Shown piece by piece: positions 45,060-57,184 of a stretch of DNA of 64,000 nt. The translations under genes and the position numbers were made by a program. The stretch is from positions 47,672,501-47,736,500 of the forward strand of contig NC_090990.1 of NCBI RefSeq assembly GCF_041146395.1, written 5' to 3'. A model generated the notes under the pieces. It saw only the letters and a program-made list of their open reading frames with translations, was not told the DNA's origin and did no database searches. Source of the DNA: Eulemur rufifrons. Taxonomy: Eukaryota > Chordata > Mammalia > Primates > Lemuridae. Each line of letters opens with the position of its first letter. Positions within the stretch are counted from its first letter, which is position 1.

Positions 45060-45290
45060 TGAAAATAACTAATATGTAGTGAGCCTTACCAGGCATCAGG
45101 TACTGAATGTTTTATGTATTTTAACTCATTTAATCCTCACGTCCACCCTACGAAGCAAGTACTGTTTTCATTCTAACTTTGCAGGTAAGACGACTGAGCA
45201 ACAGCAAGCTTAATCACCTTTCCCAATGTCCTGGAGTTTATAAGTGGCAGAGCTGGGATCCGAGCAAGGCCACCCAGTTCCAGAATCCGG
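45060..45290 (-). mobile_element. MIR: MIR SINE
   Basis: Reverse MIR: TTTTAACTCATTTAATCCTC, CACCCTACGAAGCAAGTACT, AGTGGCAGAGCTGGGATCCG. Confidence 0.85.
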
Positions 45291-45326
45291 GCAGAGCTCC
45301 CCGACATCTGTGTTATTTAGGGCAGT

Positions 45327-45790
45327 GGTTCTCACCTGGCGGCACACTGGCTTCACCTGAGGAGCTTGGGAAAATGCTGATGCCTGAGCCCCACCCCAAT
45401 TAACTTAGAAGTTCTAGCAATGCAGCTTCAGTCTTGGTATCTTTATTATTATTTATTTATTTTGATTGACAAGTAAAAATTGCATATATTTACAGCATAC
45501 AACATGATGTTTTGGTATATGTTTACATTGTGGAATGGCTAAATCAAGCTATTTAACATATGCATTACCTCACATACTTTTTTGTAGTGAAAACACTTAA
45601 AAATCTACTCTCTGAGCAATTTTCAAATATATAATGTATTGTTATTAACTGTAGCAACCATGATGTGCAGGAAATCTCTTGAACTTATTCCTCCTGTCTA
45701 ACTGGGATTTTGTGTCCTTTGGTTATTGACATCTTTTAAAAGCTCCCTTTACAATTCTGATGCAGAGAGAGAGCTCAGAAACACTCATGC
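45327..45790. mobile_element. MER5A: MER5A-type hAT MITE split by L1
   Basis: Left part 45327-45438: GCAGTGGTTCTCACCTGG, AAATGCTGATGCCTGAGCC. Right part 45737-45790: AAAAGCTCCCTTTACAATTC. The L1 at 45445-45730 lies between. Confidence 0.75.
45445..45730 (-). mobile_element. L1: L1 3' UTR (L1MA/L1PB type)
   Basis: Reverse L1: CATACAACATGATGTTTTGG, ACATATGCATTACCTCACAT, TGAACTTATTCCTCCTGTCT. A short possible target repeat ATCTTT lies at 45439-45444 and 45731-45736. Confidence 0.9.
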
Positions 45791-47344
45791 AGGGAACTGG
45801 CTGCAATTGACTTGAACTCCTCTGTTTTAAACTTTCTACCCAAAGCCAACATCACAAAAATCTCCATCCTCCCAATGATGCATTTTCTGAGTCCCTCAGT
45901 GACAGTCCCCACCTCATGATGGCAATGCTGGCTCCCTTCCAGATGTTTCTGTGGGGTCCTGGAATCTCTTAGTTTTCTGAACTACTGGGTCCTCTTAGCA
46001 CCACCTTTAGGGAGAAAAAAGTGGAAGCAAGCCTGTTGCATCGCAAGTCACTGTTAGTTAGCAATAGTTCTCCTTTATGTGGCAGGAACTAAACCAGGTG
46101 CTTACCATACATTGTCATTAGTCTTCAGCCCTAGGGTTTGAGGGTGGCCCGGTCAATAGGACCCCTCTTCTCCCTGAGTTCTAAGACAGGTGAGATAGGC
46201 AGGGGAGTCAGGCAAATGGAGACCAAAATGTTAGCTTTATCACAGCTAAAAGTTACTGGAGAATACAGGGTAGGTGTGCGTCATCAATGAGCTTCTGTAT
46301 ACCACACTTCAGAATTAGATGCTGAGTGTAAGTTTAGCCAGTGGACAGATACTTGTGAACCTAGACAATTTTGGCACTGTAATGCATGTTCATAAAGCAT
46401 GGTATAATTGTAAGGTGTTATTACTACTCAGTGCAGGCACCATGCTTGATTATTATTAAGGCTACTACAGTACGACAAGCTATGTGCAAAATCACTTACA
46501 AATTTCTCTCAATTTACATATATCCCCTATTTGCAACATTTCCCCACACTAATCCTCCAGAAAAGTGAAAGAGAAGAAATTTTATTGTATTTCCATCTTT
46601 TATACTGTACTTATGGGCGCCATATGCAAGACACATGTGAAAGGCATAGCCACAGCATACCCCACATGGGCATTGCAAGCCATTTACATTAGATTTTCCT
46701 GTTACAGTAGCTGCAGGCACGTAAAATGTTTATTACTGTTATATTGCCATTGCTTTCACTCTACATATACCTGCTGCTGAGCATCTGGTCTTGTGTTGAA
46801 AAGAATGGGAGCATGTTGATGTTTGCTCTGGAACTCCAGTTTTTTTACTTTAATAGTCCCTGGATGTCCTTGGCTGTCTTCCTTGGCCAGTCCCAGAGTC
46901 TGAACAGAGTAACCCTGAACAAAAAGAAGTCATGGCAAAGACTGCCTTTGCTTTAAACAATCAGTCAAAAACAAAATCAGACCTTTTCCAATACCTAGGT
47001 AATCACTTTTCAAAGAGAAGCCCACAAAGTTTTCCCCAGGTTTCCTAAGGGCATGGTAATTATACCCCACATCAGCCCATGGCCTCCTACTCCGAGCCAC
47101 TACACACACCATTGACCCCATTCTTGGTGCCTTAACTGCTAGTCATTTGCCTGATGCTCAACCTCTCAGTTACTTTAAGCTGAGGTCTCTGTGTGTTACG
47201 TTAAACAACAAAACAAAAATTAAATACAGGAATGGGCGATCGTATGTGTAGTATATTGGACAGCTGTCTGGACTTGGACTGAGCTAGATGGAGAACTGGC
47301 TGTCACTTATTTGGTCACATCATTTGACTTCTTGGTGCTAAACA
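45791..47344. other. Repeat-poor block
   Basis: About 1.5 kb with little recognisable. A possible degraded MIR lies near 46055-46130. Small opposed frames at 46386-47121 have no known content. Confidence 0.35.
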
Positions 47345-47590
47345 CAGACAGTCCTTGGGGTGGTGAAGAGGAGTCAATCAGACATGGGTGTGAATCTCAA
47401 TGCTGCCATTTACCAATGTGGTGACCATGGGCAACTTACTATGCCTCTGATTATTCATCTACAGAAAGGGGGACCTCCCATACAGTGTCACTGTGAGAGT
47501 TGAGCATGATGTTCATAAAGCACTTAGCAGAGTGCTTAGCCCACAGTAGGTATTCCATAAGAGGTACCTATCATTATCATTAAGCAAGAA
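47345..47590 (+). mobile_element. MIR: MIR SINE
   Basis: Sense MIR: GACATGGGTGTGAATCTCAA, TGACCATGGGCAACTTACTA, AGTGCTTAGCCCACAGTAGG. Confidence 0.85.
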
Positions 47591-47639
47591 AGTCTCGTGA
47601 AACCACTGGTAAACTACCATGATCATACAATCAGTCACC

Positions 47640-48060
47640 AAATGAGTAGTACTGGCGACTGGTCATTTCAGAGTCGAGGGGCAAGAGTGATCTCTGCAGC
47701 AAGGGCTATATTGAGCTTGGCCAAGGATTGGACAGTTGGGGGACAAAAATGACATGAACATAGCAAATGGCTTAATTAAGGGCAAGGAATCAGGAAAGTG
47801 CATAGAATCATTTATGAACAGTGAGTGTGGCATCTTGTTGGATCAAAAGGTTCACATGGTGGGGCAGGGAGGAGAGGAATGAGTAGCAGGAAATAGAGTC
47901 AGGAAGGAGGACTGAGAAAAGCTGTGAAAGCCCTTCTAGAATAAAGAGTTTGGATAATCTCAAGGCAATGAGTACAATGGAATGTTTTTAAGTAGTGAGA
48001 AGGCATGATTAAAGAAAGATTATTCTGATGCTAATGGCAAGATGGAATGCATATCTTAGA
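47640..48060 (-). mobile_element. L2: L2 LINE, internal 3' region
   Basis: Weak reverse L2: 'aatgtttttaagtagtgag' then AGGCATGATTAAAGAAAGAT and TCTGATGCTAATGGC. The left part is uncertain. Confidence 0.45.
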
Positions 48061-48704
48061 GATGCTTTTTTTTGTATATTATCTGTGAATAAGACTATTG
48101 GGGCTTGGGGCCTTAACAATGATGTGTAAAATAATAAACTTTTCCAGTTTTTGTTCATAACTTAGTAAATCATTAAATACTTCTATAGCTAACATTTGCA
48201 TAGCTTTTTACAATTAATGTGATATTGAGTAGCCCATTAATAGTGGTCACAAAAGAATAAAATCCCAGTATGCTCTTGCCATGGGGAGTTGTTTAATAGG
48301 ACCACAAAAATACCTTGAAGTTGACAACTTTGGGATAGTGGGTCACCTTCTTTTGGAGTAGTGTTTTACTCTAGAAGTTTTCTCTTGCTGACAAAAATCA
48401 GAGGCTAGTAAATTGGGAACTGCAAGAATTAGATTTACAGAACGCAATTGATAACGATTTAAACTCTGAACTTGGAAAATTTTCAGACAGCCTGAATATT
48501 CTCTAGAATAATTTTTAAGATCCAGCATCTAGGAGACAACATTTTCAAATCTTATCTATATGGGATAGAAAAAGATAATTAGAAGAGAATATGTAACCAC
48601 ACTTACAATAGGGAAGATCTAAACATGATAGTGTTATATTGAGGAGTGATCAGAATCAATACCAGAACCAGAATGCATACTATTTGTACATAGTAATATT
48701 TGAT
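48061..48704. other. Unassigned sequence
   Basis: AT-rich. Nothing recognised. Confidence 0.3.
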
Positions 48705-48935
48705 GATAGCAAAAGCTACTAACAGATCACTTTCTATATGGTAGGTTCATGCTAGAAGCATTTTCTTATGTCACTTTTATAACAGCCTATTGTTTCCATC
48801 TTACAGATGAGGAAATTGAGGTTTAGTGTCACTTAATGTGTCCGAAGTCACACAGCTAATGAATATAGGACTGAGGTGGGATTTGCAGGCACTCCCATCT
48901 GATCTCCAAACTCATGCTCTTTCTGCTACACTCAC
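48705..48935 (-). mobile_element. MIR: MIR SINE
   Basis: Reverse MIR: CCATCTTACAGATGAGGAAA, CCGAAGTCACACAGCTAATG. Confidence 0.85.
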
Positions 48936-49189
48936 AGGAATGTGCAGGTGCCCACAAATACACGTAAGCACACACAGGCTTTCTGAAGTTGAATAAATGT
49001 AATTAGCATGTTCTAACATGAGTTGTCAATAATTACCTCTTAGTTTTTACTATTCTCCTCATAAGGTCTTAAGTTTAAAGAGTCAGTCTAAGTTGGATGG
49101 TCCCAGGTGTTAGGTAACAGGCCCTGTCCTGGTCCGCAGGAGGGGCAAGCCAGGTAAGCTGTGGTCCTTTGAGAAGGAGGCCAAAGTCA

Positions 49190-49432
49190 ATGCCCTGGAT
49201 TAGTTCTTCGTATACATTTATTCACTTGATCTTCACAATAACCCCTTGTGGTTAGCAGTGCAGGTATTAGTATTCTCGTTGTATATGGAGAACCCCAAGT
49301 CCTAGAGAGATTAACGACTTCTCCAAGGCCATACAGCTATTCACAGTATGTAGCAGGGTTGGGATTCACATTGAGTTTTCTGACTCCAGATCTAAACTCT
49401 TCCCCACGATAATATAGCTGCTTCTAAAAGGT
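49190..49432 (-). mobile_element. MIR: MIR SINE
   Basis: Reverse MIR: TTCACTTGATCTTCACAATA, CCAAGGCCATACAGCTATTC, GACTCCAGATCTAAACTCTT. Confidence 0.75.
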
Positions 49433-49459
49433 GCATTAACTTAGTATTTAAAACAGGCA

Positions 49460-49605
49460 ACTTGGGTTTTAAATCCAAGCACTACTGTGGCAGCACTAAA
49501 TTCCACCAGTCATCAGTTTTCCCATATGTAAAAATATGGAAAATAATAGATTGATGTGAAGATTAGATGAAAGAAAGGAGAAAACAGTTCAATATTACTT
49601 TAATC
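49460..49605 (+). mobile_element. MIR: MIR SINE fragment
   Basis: Sense MIR: CATCAGTTTTCCCATATGTA, GTGAAGATTAGATGAAAG. Confidence 0.6.
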
Positions 49606-49654
49606 ATAAATATCAGATCCCAAGCTTTCTGCAGATAATTTATTTATACAAAAG

Positions 49655-49998
49655 AATTTGTTAATTAAGCACACACTATGCACCAGGTACTGTGAAAGAC
49701 ACGGGAGGCACAAAGATATTAATAACTGTGTCTTAATCATCTTTGAATTTTTAGTGCTGAGCACAACGGCAGGCAATTGTAGGAACCCAGTAAATTTGAT
49801 ATAAATGGAATAGATAAGAGTAGATGGATAAGTAACAAATTAAACATAGATGAGAAAAAGGAATTTTTAGCCTTCCATTTAAAAATTTCTTCATTCAACT
49901 AACATGTTGAGTCTCTACTACATGCACTATTCTGGGTGCTGTGGCAGACACAAAAATAAACAAAATACATTTTCTGCCCTCAAAGAACAGCATGATAT
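49655..49998. mobile_element. L2: Cluster of L2 3' ends
   Basis: 49655-49730 reverse end (CACACTATGCACCAGGTACT). 49731-49825 sense end (TTAGTGCTGAGCACAACGGC). 49890-49998 reverse end (TTCATTCAACTAACATGTTG, CTATTCTGGGTGCTGTGG). Confidence 0.65.
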
Positions 49999-49999
49999 A

Positions 50000-50215
50000 T
50001 CGGTAAGAATATGGGGTTTGAAGCTAGAAGACCTGCACCTTCAATCTTGATTCTACTAGTCACTAGCTTAGTAACTCCGAACAAATTACTGTGCCTCAGT
50101 TTTCCCATCTGTAAAGTGAGGATAATAATATCAACCTTTCATGATTGTTGAGAGGAACAGTATTTGTAAAAGTGCTTTGAGAATTTCTATATAATGCTGC
50201 TATTATTGTGTAAAT
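50000..50215 (+). mobile_element. MIR: MIR SINE
   Basis: Sense MIR: AAGAATATGGGGTTTGAAGC, CTGTGCCTCAGTTTTCCCAT, GAGGATAATAATATCAACC. Confidence 0.9.
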
Positions 50216-50674
50216 ATCCCTTGGACATTTGCTATCGGAGATATCAAATTCAAGTTTATTGGAAGTACCTAGAGAATTGCTTTAATTTCTGCTTTGCTTT
50301 GGCAGTGGAAACTGGGCTGAAGGTCAGCTGTGATGGGATGAATGTGATTGTTAATATCATCTATTGCTTTTTCTTTCTTGGAATCCACTCAAGCAATCAT
50401 AGAAGCAGTTGCTCTAAAGCGTTGTTAAGTAAAAGGAGATGTGTTCACTAATCAAACACAAAGGACCAGTAACAAGTTTGAGTCCTTGTATGTAATGGTA
50501 ACTAGTAAATTGTAAGTTGGTTGTTTGCTTTAAATAACACTGGACTACAACATTTCTGTGCCTTTTTGCCTTTCTGATTTGGGGTTAAGTCAGCTAATAT
50601 TTATCAGTCAGCCTCCGTGTACTAGATTAGGGAATACTCACCTGAGTAAGCCATAATCCCTCCCTCCAAGGGTC
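50216..50674. other. Unassigned sequence
   Basis: An 85-codon frame (50194-50451, +) starts in the MIR tail and has no known domain. Nothing else recognised. Confidence 0.3.
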
Positions 50675-50679
50675 ATGCA

Positions 50680-51183
50680 TGTATTAGGATTCTCTAGGCA
50701 AGCAGAACTAATAAGAGTTGTAACAGGAGATTTATTTTGTGAATTGGCTCGCTCCAATTTGGAGGTTGAGAAATCCCACGATCTGCCATCTGCAAGCTGG
50801 AGAACGAGGAAAGCCAGTGGTGTAATTCAGTCCAAGTCCGAAGGCCTGAGAACTAGAGGAGTCGCTGGTCTAAGTCCTGGTCTGAGTCTGAAGACCTGAG
50901 AACCCAGGGTGCTGATGATGTCCAAGGACAGGAGAAGATGGATAGCCCTGCTCGAAGAGGTAGACAGAAAATTCACCCTTCCTCTACCTTTTTGTTCGGT
51001 TCAGGCTCCCAGTGGACTGAATGATGCCCACCCACATTGCTGAGGGCAGTGTACTGAGTCCACCGATTCAAATGCTAATCTCCTCCAGAAACATCATCAC
51101 AGAAAAACCCAGAAATAATGTTTTACCAGCTATATGGGTATCTCCTAGCCCAGTCAAGTTGACATATAAAATTAACCCTCATA
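50680..51183 (-). mobile_element. MLT2: MLT2-type ERVL solo LTR
   Basis: Reverse LTR: TAGGATTCTCTAGGCAAGCA, AATTGGCTCGCTCCAATTTG, CGATTCAAATGCTAATCTCC, CAGTCAAGTTGACATATAAA. A perfect 5-base duplication ATGCA lies at 50675-50679 and 51184-51188. The subfamily name is from memory. Solo LTR without coding capacity. Confidence 0.9.
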
Positions 51184-51224
51184 ATGCATGTGAGTCAGAC
51201 ATGGATATAAATAATGACAACACA

Positions 51225-51560
51225 GCCTGAACACTTGACAATAGAAGAATAAACAAATTATTATAGCAAAAGAGGTGTGACTGACCAGCTTTGTCAAGAA
51301 AAGCAGGGAAGGTTTTATGGAGGAGGTGACACCTAAAAGGACCTTAATGCAAGAACAGAAGTTCACCAGGTAGTGGAGGGAGAAGGACACCCCAGACAGA
51401 GAAAATAGCACATGCAAAGATAGAAAAGAAAGACAGAGTGGAGATTATTTTAGTATGGTTGAAGTATAGGTTTGTATGACAAGAAGTGGCTTAAGATGAG
51501 GCTGGAAAGGTAAGTTAAGACCAAATTATGGTGGACCTTAAGTCATACTGAAGATTTGGG
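51225..51560 (-). mobile_element. L2: L2 LINE 3' region
   Basis: Reverse L2: GTTTTATGGAGGAGGTGACA, AATAGCACATGCAAAGATAG, TAAGATGAGGCTGGAAAGGT. Confidence 0.75.
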
Positions 51561-51847
51561 GCTCTAGCTTGTGGGTCATGCATGCCCACCATCTAGCAGA
51601 GTTCCTGGAACACTCAGGAAATATTTGTAGAGTGGGAAAACTATGGTTAGTTGTAGTCATTGAAGTGGTTTCCCATTTATCCAACTATCTCAACTCCCCA
51701 GTTCTTTATGCTTTGAATGAAGAAAAATATACAGGAAAAAAGAAATGGTGTTGGGAGAGGAAGAGAGAAAAGCAAGCCAAGTGAGCGGAGAAGAGGAGAT
51801 GGTGGTGCAGAATAAGCCACCAAGAAGAAGAATTTGTTGCTGGACAC
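51561..51847. other. Unassigned sequence
   Basis: A/G-rich at 51715-51800. Nothing recognised. Confidence 0.3.
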
Positions 51848-51990
51848 CTGGGTTAGAACTCTTGCCTTGGCGTTTGACATCTGTGAAAACTTTGACAAAT
51901 CCAGCGACTGCCTGAGTTTCAGTTTGCACATTGGTAAATAGGAATGATAGTATTTGTCAAAATACAATGCTGTGTGAAGGACCAAACAAG
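51848..51990 (+). mobile_element. MIR: MIR SINE
   Basis: Sense MIR: CACCTGGGTTAGAACTCTTG, CCTGAGTTTCAGTTTGCACA. Confidence 0.7.
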
Positions 51991-52504
51991 ATTTCACTGA
52001 AAGCTCTTTAGAGGTGGCAAAGATTATGCATATTTAGGGCAAACCCGAGGTCATTCAAGGGAAGTTGAGGGTCTCTGGGGTGGAGCGGTGTGGGGTGGAG
52101 AGTTACACCGGGAGTAGAGACACAGAACCTGACAGCCCAGGATGACTAATTCCAGTTTTCAAGAGCAGCTAGAGCCTCGCTAACACTGGCAAATGATTGC
52201 CATTTCCCTTGTCAGGCAGTGACAGGAGTTAGTTGACCTGAAAATTCACTAATAGTTCCATTAGAGAGGCCTTGGAAGTAGCCATCTTTTTACTCATCCT
52301 GGTCAATTAACAATGAATTAATGCCAGACGTATTTTCAATTGAACTGAAGGCTGATTTCCCCCATTTTGCTAAAAATACCCCTTTATAGAGGGTAGGCTC
52401 ACCAGGAAATATCCTGCTTTTCTTCCCAGGGCTGCTCTGGAGCATTTCTGAACCAATGTCATCTCTAGGCAGTGACGAGGTGACACATTGAACCCTGAAT
52501 CTCA
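51991..52504. other. Unassigned sequence
   Basis: No family recognised. A repeat-free stretch near 52195-52330 contains AGCCATCTTTTTACTCATCC and TCAATTAACAATGAATTAAT. Confidence 0.35.
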
Positions 52505-52635
52505 GACAGGACACCCAGGTTCAAGTACCAGCCTCCCCACACACCAGCTTTATGTTTTTGGACAAATAACTGAAACTTCCTGAAGCTCACTGTTTTCACA
52601 TGTAAATTGAAAGGACAGAGATGAATGCTGTCTCT
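52505..52635 (+). mobile_element. MIR: MIR SINE fragment
   Basis: Sense MIR: ACACCCAGGTTCAAGTACCA, TCACTGTTTTCACATGTAAA. Confidence 0.65.
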
Positions 52636-52709
52636 TTCAGTAAAATGTCATGACACCATTTTAGAGTAGTTTTAGGCATGTTGGTGAAATGGACTTAAGG
52701 GTGGAAGGG

Positions 52710-53215
52710 GCGCTGGACTTCTAAGCACTCTGAACTAGGAGTCGGCACACCTGGGTCAAGTCCTGGCCTTGTTCTTGTTCCGTGGTTTCCAACTAGGGGA
52801 GGGGATGGAGGAGGGGATGGGGGAGGGTAGGGGAGGGTGGGATTTGCTCCCCTGGGGCCATTTGGCAAAGTCTGGAGACATTTCTGGTTGTTGCCACTGG
52901 GGGGTGCTACTGCACCTGGTGGGGAGAGGCCAGGGACGCAGCCACACATGCTATAATGAATGCAGGGGACAGGCCCCGAGACAAAGAATTAGCAGGCCCA
53001 AAATGTCAATAGTGACAAGGCTGAGAAAACCTGCCCTAGTTTATTGGATGGTTTTAGCCACATCACAGCTTTTTTGTTGTTGTTCTCAGGGTCCTCATTT
53101 GTAAAATAGGGATGATAATAAAACCTGCCTCTTCCTTTCAGCTCACAAGGTTGACAACAAAATCAGGTAATAGATCAAAAGTGCCTTGAAATTCAAAGTG
53201 CTTTAAAATGGGGGA
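52710..53215 (+). mobile_element. MIR: MIR SINE split by a hAT MITE
   Basis: Pieces 52710-52782 (CACACCTGGGTCAAGTCCTG) and 53040-53215 (GGGTCCTCATTTGTAAAATA, GGGATGATAATAAAACCTGC) flank the MITE at 52783-53036. Confidence 0.8.
52783..53036. mobile_element. hAT-Charlie MITE with a G-rich expansion
   Basis: GGCCATTTGGCAAAGTCTGG, AGACATTTCTGGTTGTTGCC, GGGGTGCTACTGCACCTGGT and CAAAATGTCAATAGTGAC mark the family. A purine/G-rich tract (52795-52840) of repeated GGGGA units is not part of the family and could fold into a G-quadruplex. Confidence 0.8.
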
Positions 53216-54084
53216 CTGTTATCTGATTAGTAACCCACTTTTGGGGTCTACTCTCTTATTCCTCTTTTGGACATGGGGTCTAATTTGCTTCTCCAGCTTA
53301 TGGTAATAACTTCTATATGTGACCTCTCAGAGTTATGAATCTCAGCCCCCAAACTCAAATATATAAGATATATCCCTAATTTTTTTATTTTTAAAGTGTA
53401 TTTCCATTATAAGCCCCTGTCTGGCAGGGGTCAAACTCTTAATCTTGGTCAGTACAGGATTCCCCTTCACATTTCCTTGTGGTTACAGTTTTGTTCTGGT
53501 GGCCAAAGCCTTGGAGCTGGAAAGAGGGCTGTCATATCCTCAGTAGTCACCTATCTGCACTAGCATTCCCTGAAATGTCATTGCTTGTCAGATCATCTAC
53601 CCATCCAGGTCGCTGCAGTGTCCTCCTTGTTAGGACCACTGCATCTCAGGAGCATGAAGAGAGCGTCCTGCCGATCCCCACCGCTCTCCTTTGGTGCATC
53701 CTGTGCAGTTATCTCCCACCTATCGGCCTGGACACCCCTTCAGCTGTGTCTACCCCGCAATTCCATGCCATCTGAGCTCTGACCTCTCCACAGACACTAC
53801 TGGCAAACTGGGCACAGGTTATCTCTGCTCTTGAATCCCCCCCAACTTTTCTAGGGTTTCTGTCCTCCTCTCTAGAGTTTCTCCCTGGAAAGCGGGCGGC
53901 AGGGCCTGGGGCACACAGCCCTGTTGAATGCTCTTGCTTCTCCTATGAGCCATCCATTTTGCCTAGCTTCGCTGTATTCTAATTATTAATATCTTTATCA
54001 CATCCCCTCTCCACCCTACCCCCTACCAAGGATTTTGCTACTCCAAAGACTAAACTTTTAAAATTCAAAACACTTTTTTCCTTC
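53216..54084. other. Unassigned block
   Basis: Nothing recognised. The 98-codon frame at 53479-53775 (+) has no known domain. Confidence 0.35.
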
Positions 54085-54925
54085 AAAGAAGATATAAAAA
54101 TGGCCAATAAGCACAGGAAAGATGTTCAACATCACTAGTCGTTAGGCAAACTCACATGAAAACCATCTCATGAGATAGTAGTTCGTACATATTAGGAAGG
54201 CTAGCATCAAAAACAACAATAAAAATGAAACAAAGCAAAAACAGAAAATAAGCTGGCAATAATGTGCAGAAATTGGAACATTTGTGCATTGCTGGTGGAA
54301 ATGTAAAATGGTACAGCTACTGTGAAAAATGGTATGATGATTCCTTAAAAAATTAAAAACAATATTACCATATGGTCTAGCAATTCAACTTCTTGGAATA
54401 TACCCAAAAGAAGTGAAAGAAGGGACTTGAACAGATATTTGTACACCATGTTCATAACAGCATTATTCGTAATAGCCAAAAAGTAGAAACAACCCAAATG
54501 TCCATTGACTGATGAATGGATAAACAAAATGTGATATATACATATAGTGGATTTATTTAGCTTTAAGAAGGGAGGAAATTCTGACATATGCTACAACATG
54601 GATGAATCTTGAAAACATTATGCAAAGTGAAATAAGTCAGACATAAAAGAACACATATTGCATGATTCCACTGATATAAAGTACCCAGAGTGGTCAAATA
54701 CATAAGACAGAAAGTAGAATGGTGGCTGCCAGAAGGAAGGAGAATGGGGAGTTAATCTTTAATGGATACAGAGTTTCAGTTTGGGAAGATGAAAAAGTTC
54801 TGGAGACGGACGGTGGTGATGGTTGCACAACAATGTGGATGTACTTAATGCCACAGAACTGTATACTTAAAAGTGGGTAAAAAGGTAAATTTTATGTTAT
54901 ATATATTTTGCCACGATTTTAAAAA
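54085..54925 (+). mobile_element. L1: L1MB-type 3' end
   Basis: ORF2 tail and UTR: AACATCACTAGTCGTTAGGC, AATTGGAACATTTGTGCATT, GGTGGTGATGGTTGCACAAC, AATTTTATGTTATATATATT. Frame broken. Confidence 0.9.
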
Positions 54926-55238
54926 CCTTTTTTCTTCCGCAGCCAACCTTACTTCACAATCTAGGTTGAATGAGGGAAGGGTATCACAGGAAATCATGAA
55001 ATTGCTAAAAACAAAAAAATACAGTAAATATATGAAAAATCAGTTTACATATGAAAATATTATCCCATCTCAGACTTACCAAATAGTTTTCTTTTTTCAT
55101 CTTTTCTTCAGAAAAGCATAATCACTACCAGAATGTAGTTTCAAATTGTCAAAGGAGACTCAGTCAGGATCAGTTCGTTGTAAGCTTACTGTATGTTTGT
55201 TCCACCTTTCCGGTCTAAATTTGGATTCCTGGCCAAAT

Positions 55239-55273
<35 letters not shown>

Positions 55274-55375
55274 CCACCTTCCTCTTTCTCTCTTTTAAGA
55301 TTTACCTAATTAGAGGCAACCAATAGTGGTCACCATTTTTCCAGTTTTTGAGTACATCATTAGTAGAGTAATATA
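54926..55375. other. Unassigned sequence
   Basis: AT-rich, and holds the TC microsatellite at 55242-55270. Nothing else recognised. Confidence 0.3.
55242..55270 (+). repeat. TC microsatellite
   Basis: Uninterrupted TC units. Confidence 0.95.
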
Positions 55376-55379
55376 CACA

Positions 55380-56470
55380 GGTTCCACATAGTTTAACAAA
55401 TGGTGTTGAGACAATTAGTTTTCAAAAATGAGTTTGACCCATTATACATCTTGCACTAAAATAAGATCCAGATAAATCAAAGATTATTTTTAATAATTCA
55501 CACAGGTTGTAGAAGAAACATGAGAAAATTTGTTTTTATATAATCTTGCCGTGGGACAGACTCTTAAAGTATGACATACAATTCAGAAACCAGAAAAGAA
55601 AACTTTGATATATTTAAACTCATAAAAACTTCTTAAAAATTCTTTACGGGAAAAACGTCTTAAAGTCAAAAAGGAAATAAACTGGGAAAGCATTCTCATC
55701 TTACATATTGCAATGAGAGGACAACTTCCTTAATATATAAAGTGCTTCAACAATACTGTCAACAAAAAGGCTCAATAGTAAAATGGGTAAATGAGAGAGC
55801 CAGTTTAAAGAAAGGGAAAAACTAATGGCCCTTAAATATACAAAAAGGTACCCAACCTCCTCATAATAAAAGAAATACAAAGGAAAACTATGTATGAGAT
55901 TGGCCAAAGACAAAAATTTGGATAAAACATTGGCTTGTTGAGAATGTGGGGAAATAATCACTTCCAAAGGTTGTTGGAGGGAAATGAATTAATACAACAT
56001 TTATTGATCAAAATTTTAAATGCATTATCCTTTGATCCAGCAGTTCTGCTTCTGAAAATTTACCCAGCAGATACAGATCACAAAAAGAGAAATAACCTAC
56101 ACACAAATACAAAACCTGTCCTCCACAGATAGGAGACTGGTTAAATTTTGATACACCTGTAAAATGGAATACTACTATACAACCATAAAAGGAATGAGAT
56201 AACTCCATAAGTACTGATAAGAAACTATCTCCAAGATGCACTGTACAGTGAGAAAACATGCAGAATAATCTATATAGTATGGAGCCATTTGTGTAAATAA
56301 TAACAAAAGAATTTATAAATGCATATAGTTGTATTGGCATATACTATATCTCAAAGAATATATAAAATCCTGGTTGCCTCCGGGCCTCAAGGGCTACAGA
56401 CAGTCTTAGTATTCGTGGGATGCTTTTGTACCTTTTGAATCTTGCACCTGTATTATCTATTACACAGTAA
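55380..56470 (+). mobile_element. L1: L1ME-type ORF2 3' end
   Basis: AAATGGAATACTACTATACA, ATCTCCAAGATGCACTGTAC, AGTATGGAGCCATTTGTGTA and an 'atcctggttgcctccggg' segment follow an old L1ME. Highly diverged, and the frame is broken. Confidence 0.75.
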
Positions 56471-56729
56471 CATCAACACAAAGTCCAGCCCTACCACCGT
56501 GGGCCCCTATCTGGGCCTCATGTCTGCCTGCAGCCACCTTGGCATCTGCTTGGGAGCTGAGTTTCCCACTCACGTTTCCAGCTATCTCTGTATCTAGCAC
56601 TGGGACATCCTTTTTCTTGCAAGCTCAGCTCAATGATTTTAACAAGAGGAGGCCAGAAATAGGCAGGACCCGTCTCCAGCAGAGACACTCCGAAGCCTGA
56701 TGTGCTCACACACCAGAAGGTGAAGTTAG
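56471..56729. other. Unassigned sequence
   Basis: Nothing recognised. Confidence 0.3.
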
Positions 56730-56870
56730 GATCTGGGGTTGGAGAGCCATCCAGCTGGGTTACTTTCAGCCAGTGACTTCCTCTCTCTGGCCTCAGTCTT
56801 TTTATTTGCAAAATTAGTTTAGATTAGATGATGTTCAAAGAGCTGTAACAGTTCTGGGATTCTATGAGTA
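56730..56870 (+). mobile_element. MIR3: MIR3-type SINE
   Basis: TAGATTAGATGATGTTCAAA followed by CAGTTCTGGGATTCTATGAG, typical of MIR3-like tails. Confidence 0.55.
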
Positions 56871-56891
56871 ACTTACCATGTTCCCAGTAAA

Positions 56892-57132
56892 GGCAGTATA
56901 GAATCGTGGTTAAAGGCATGGCCTGTGGAACCAGGTTATCTGGGTTCAAATTCCAGCCCTGCTACTCATTAACTGTGTCCTTAGGCAAATTTTTACACTT
57001 TTTGTGTTTTGGTTTCCTCATCTATAAAATGGAATAGTAATAGAACCTGTCTTATAAGGATACTGGGAAGATTAAATGAGTTACTATGTTTGAAAGACTG
57101 AGAAGAGAGCCTGGTATATATTAAGCTGCTGT
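56892..57132 (+). mobile_element. MIR: MIR SINE, near full length
   Basis: From AGGCAGTATAGAATCGTGGT through TGGTTTCCTCATCTATAAAA to GCCTGGTATATATTAAGCTG. Confidence 0.95.
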
Positions 57133-57133
57133 T

Positions 57134-57184
57134 TTCTTCTTCTTCCTATTCCCTCCCTCCACCTCCCCCTCCTTCTTCTTCTTC
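57134..57184 (+). repeat. CTT/CCT-rich simple repeat
   Basis: TTCTTCTTCC and CCTTCTTCTTCTTC units around a CCCTCCCTCC core. Confidence 0.85.
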
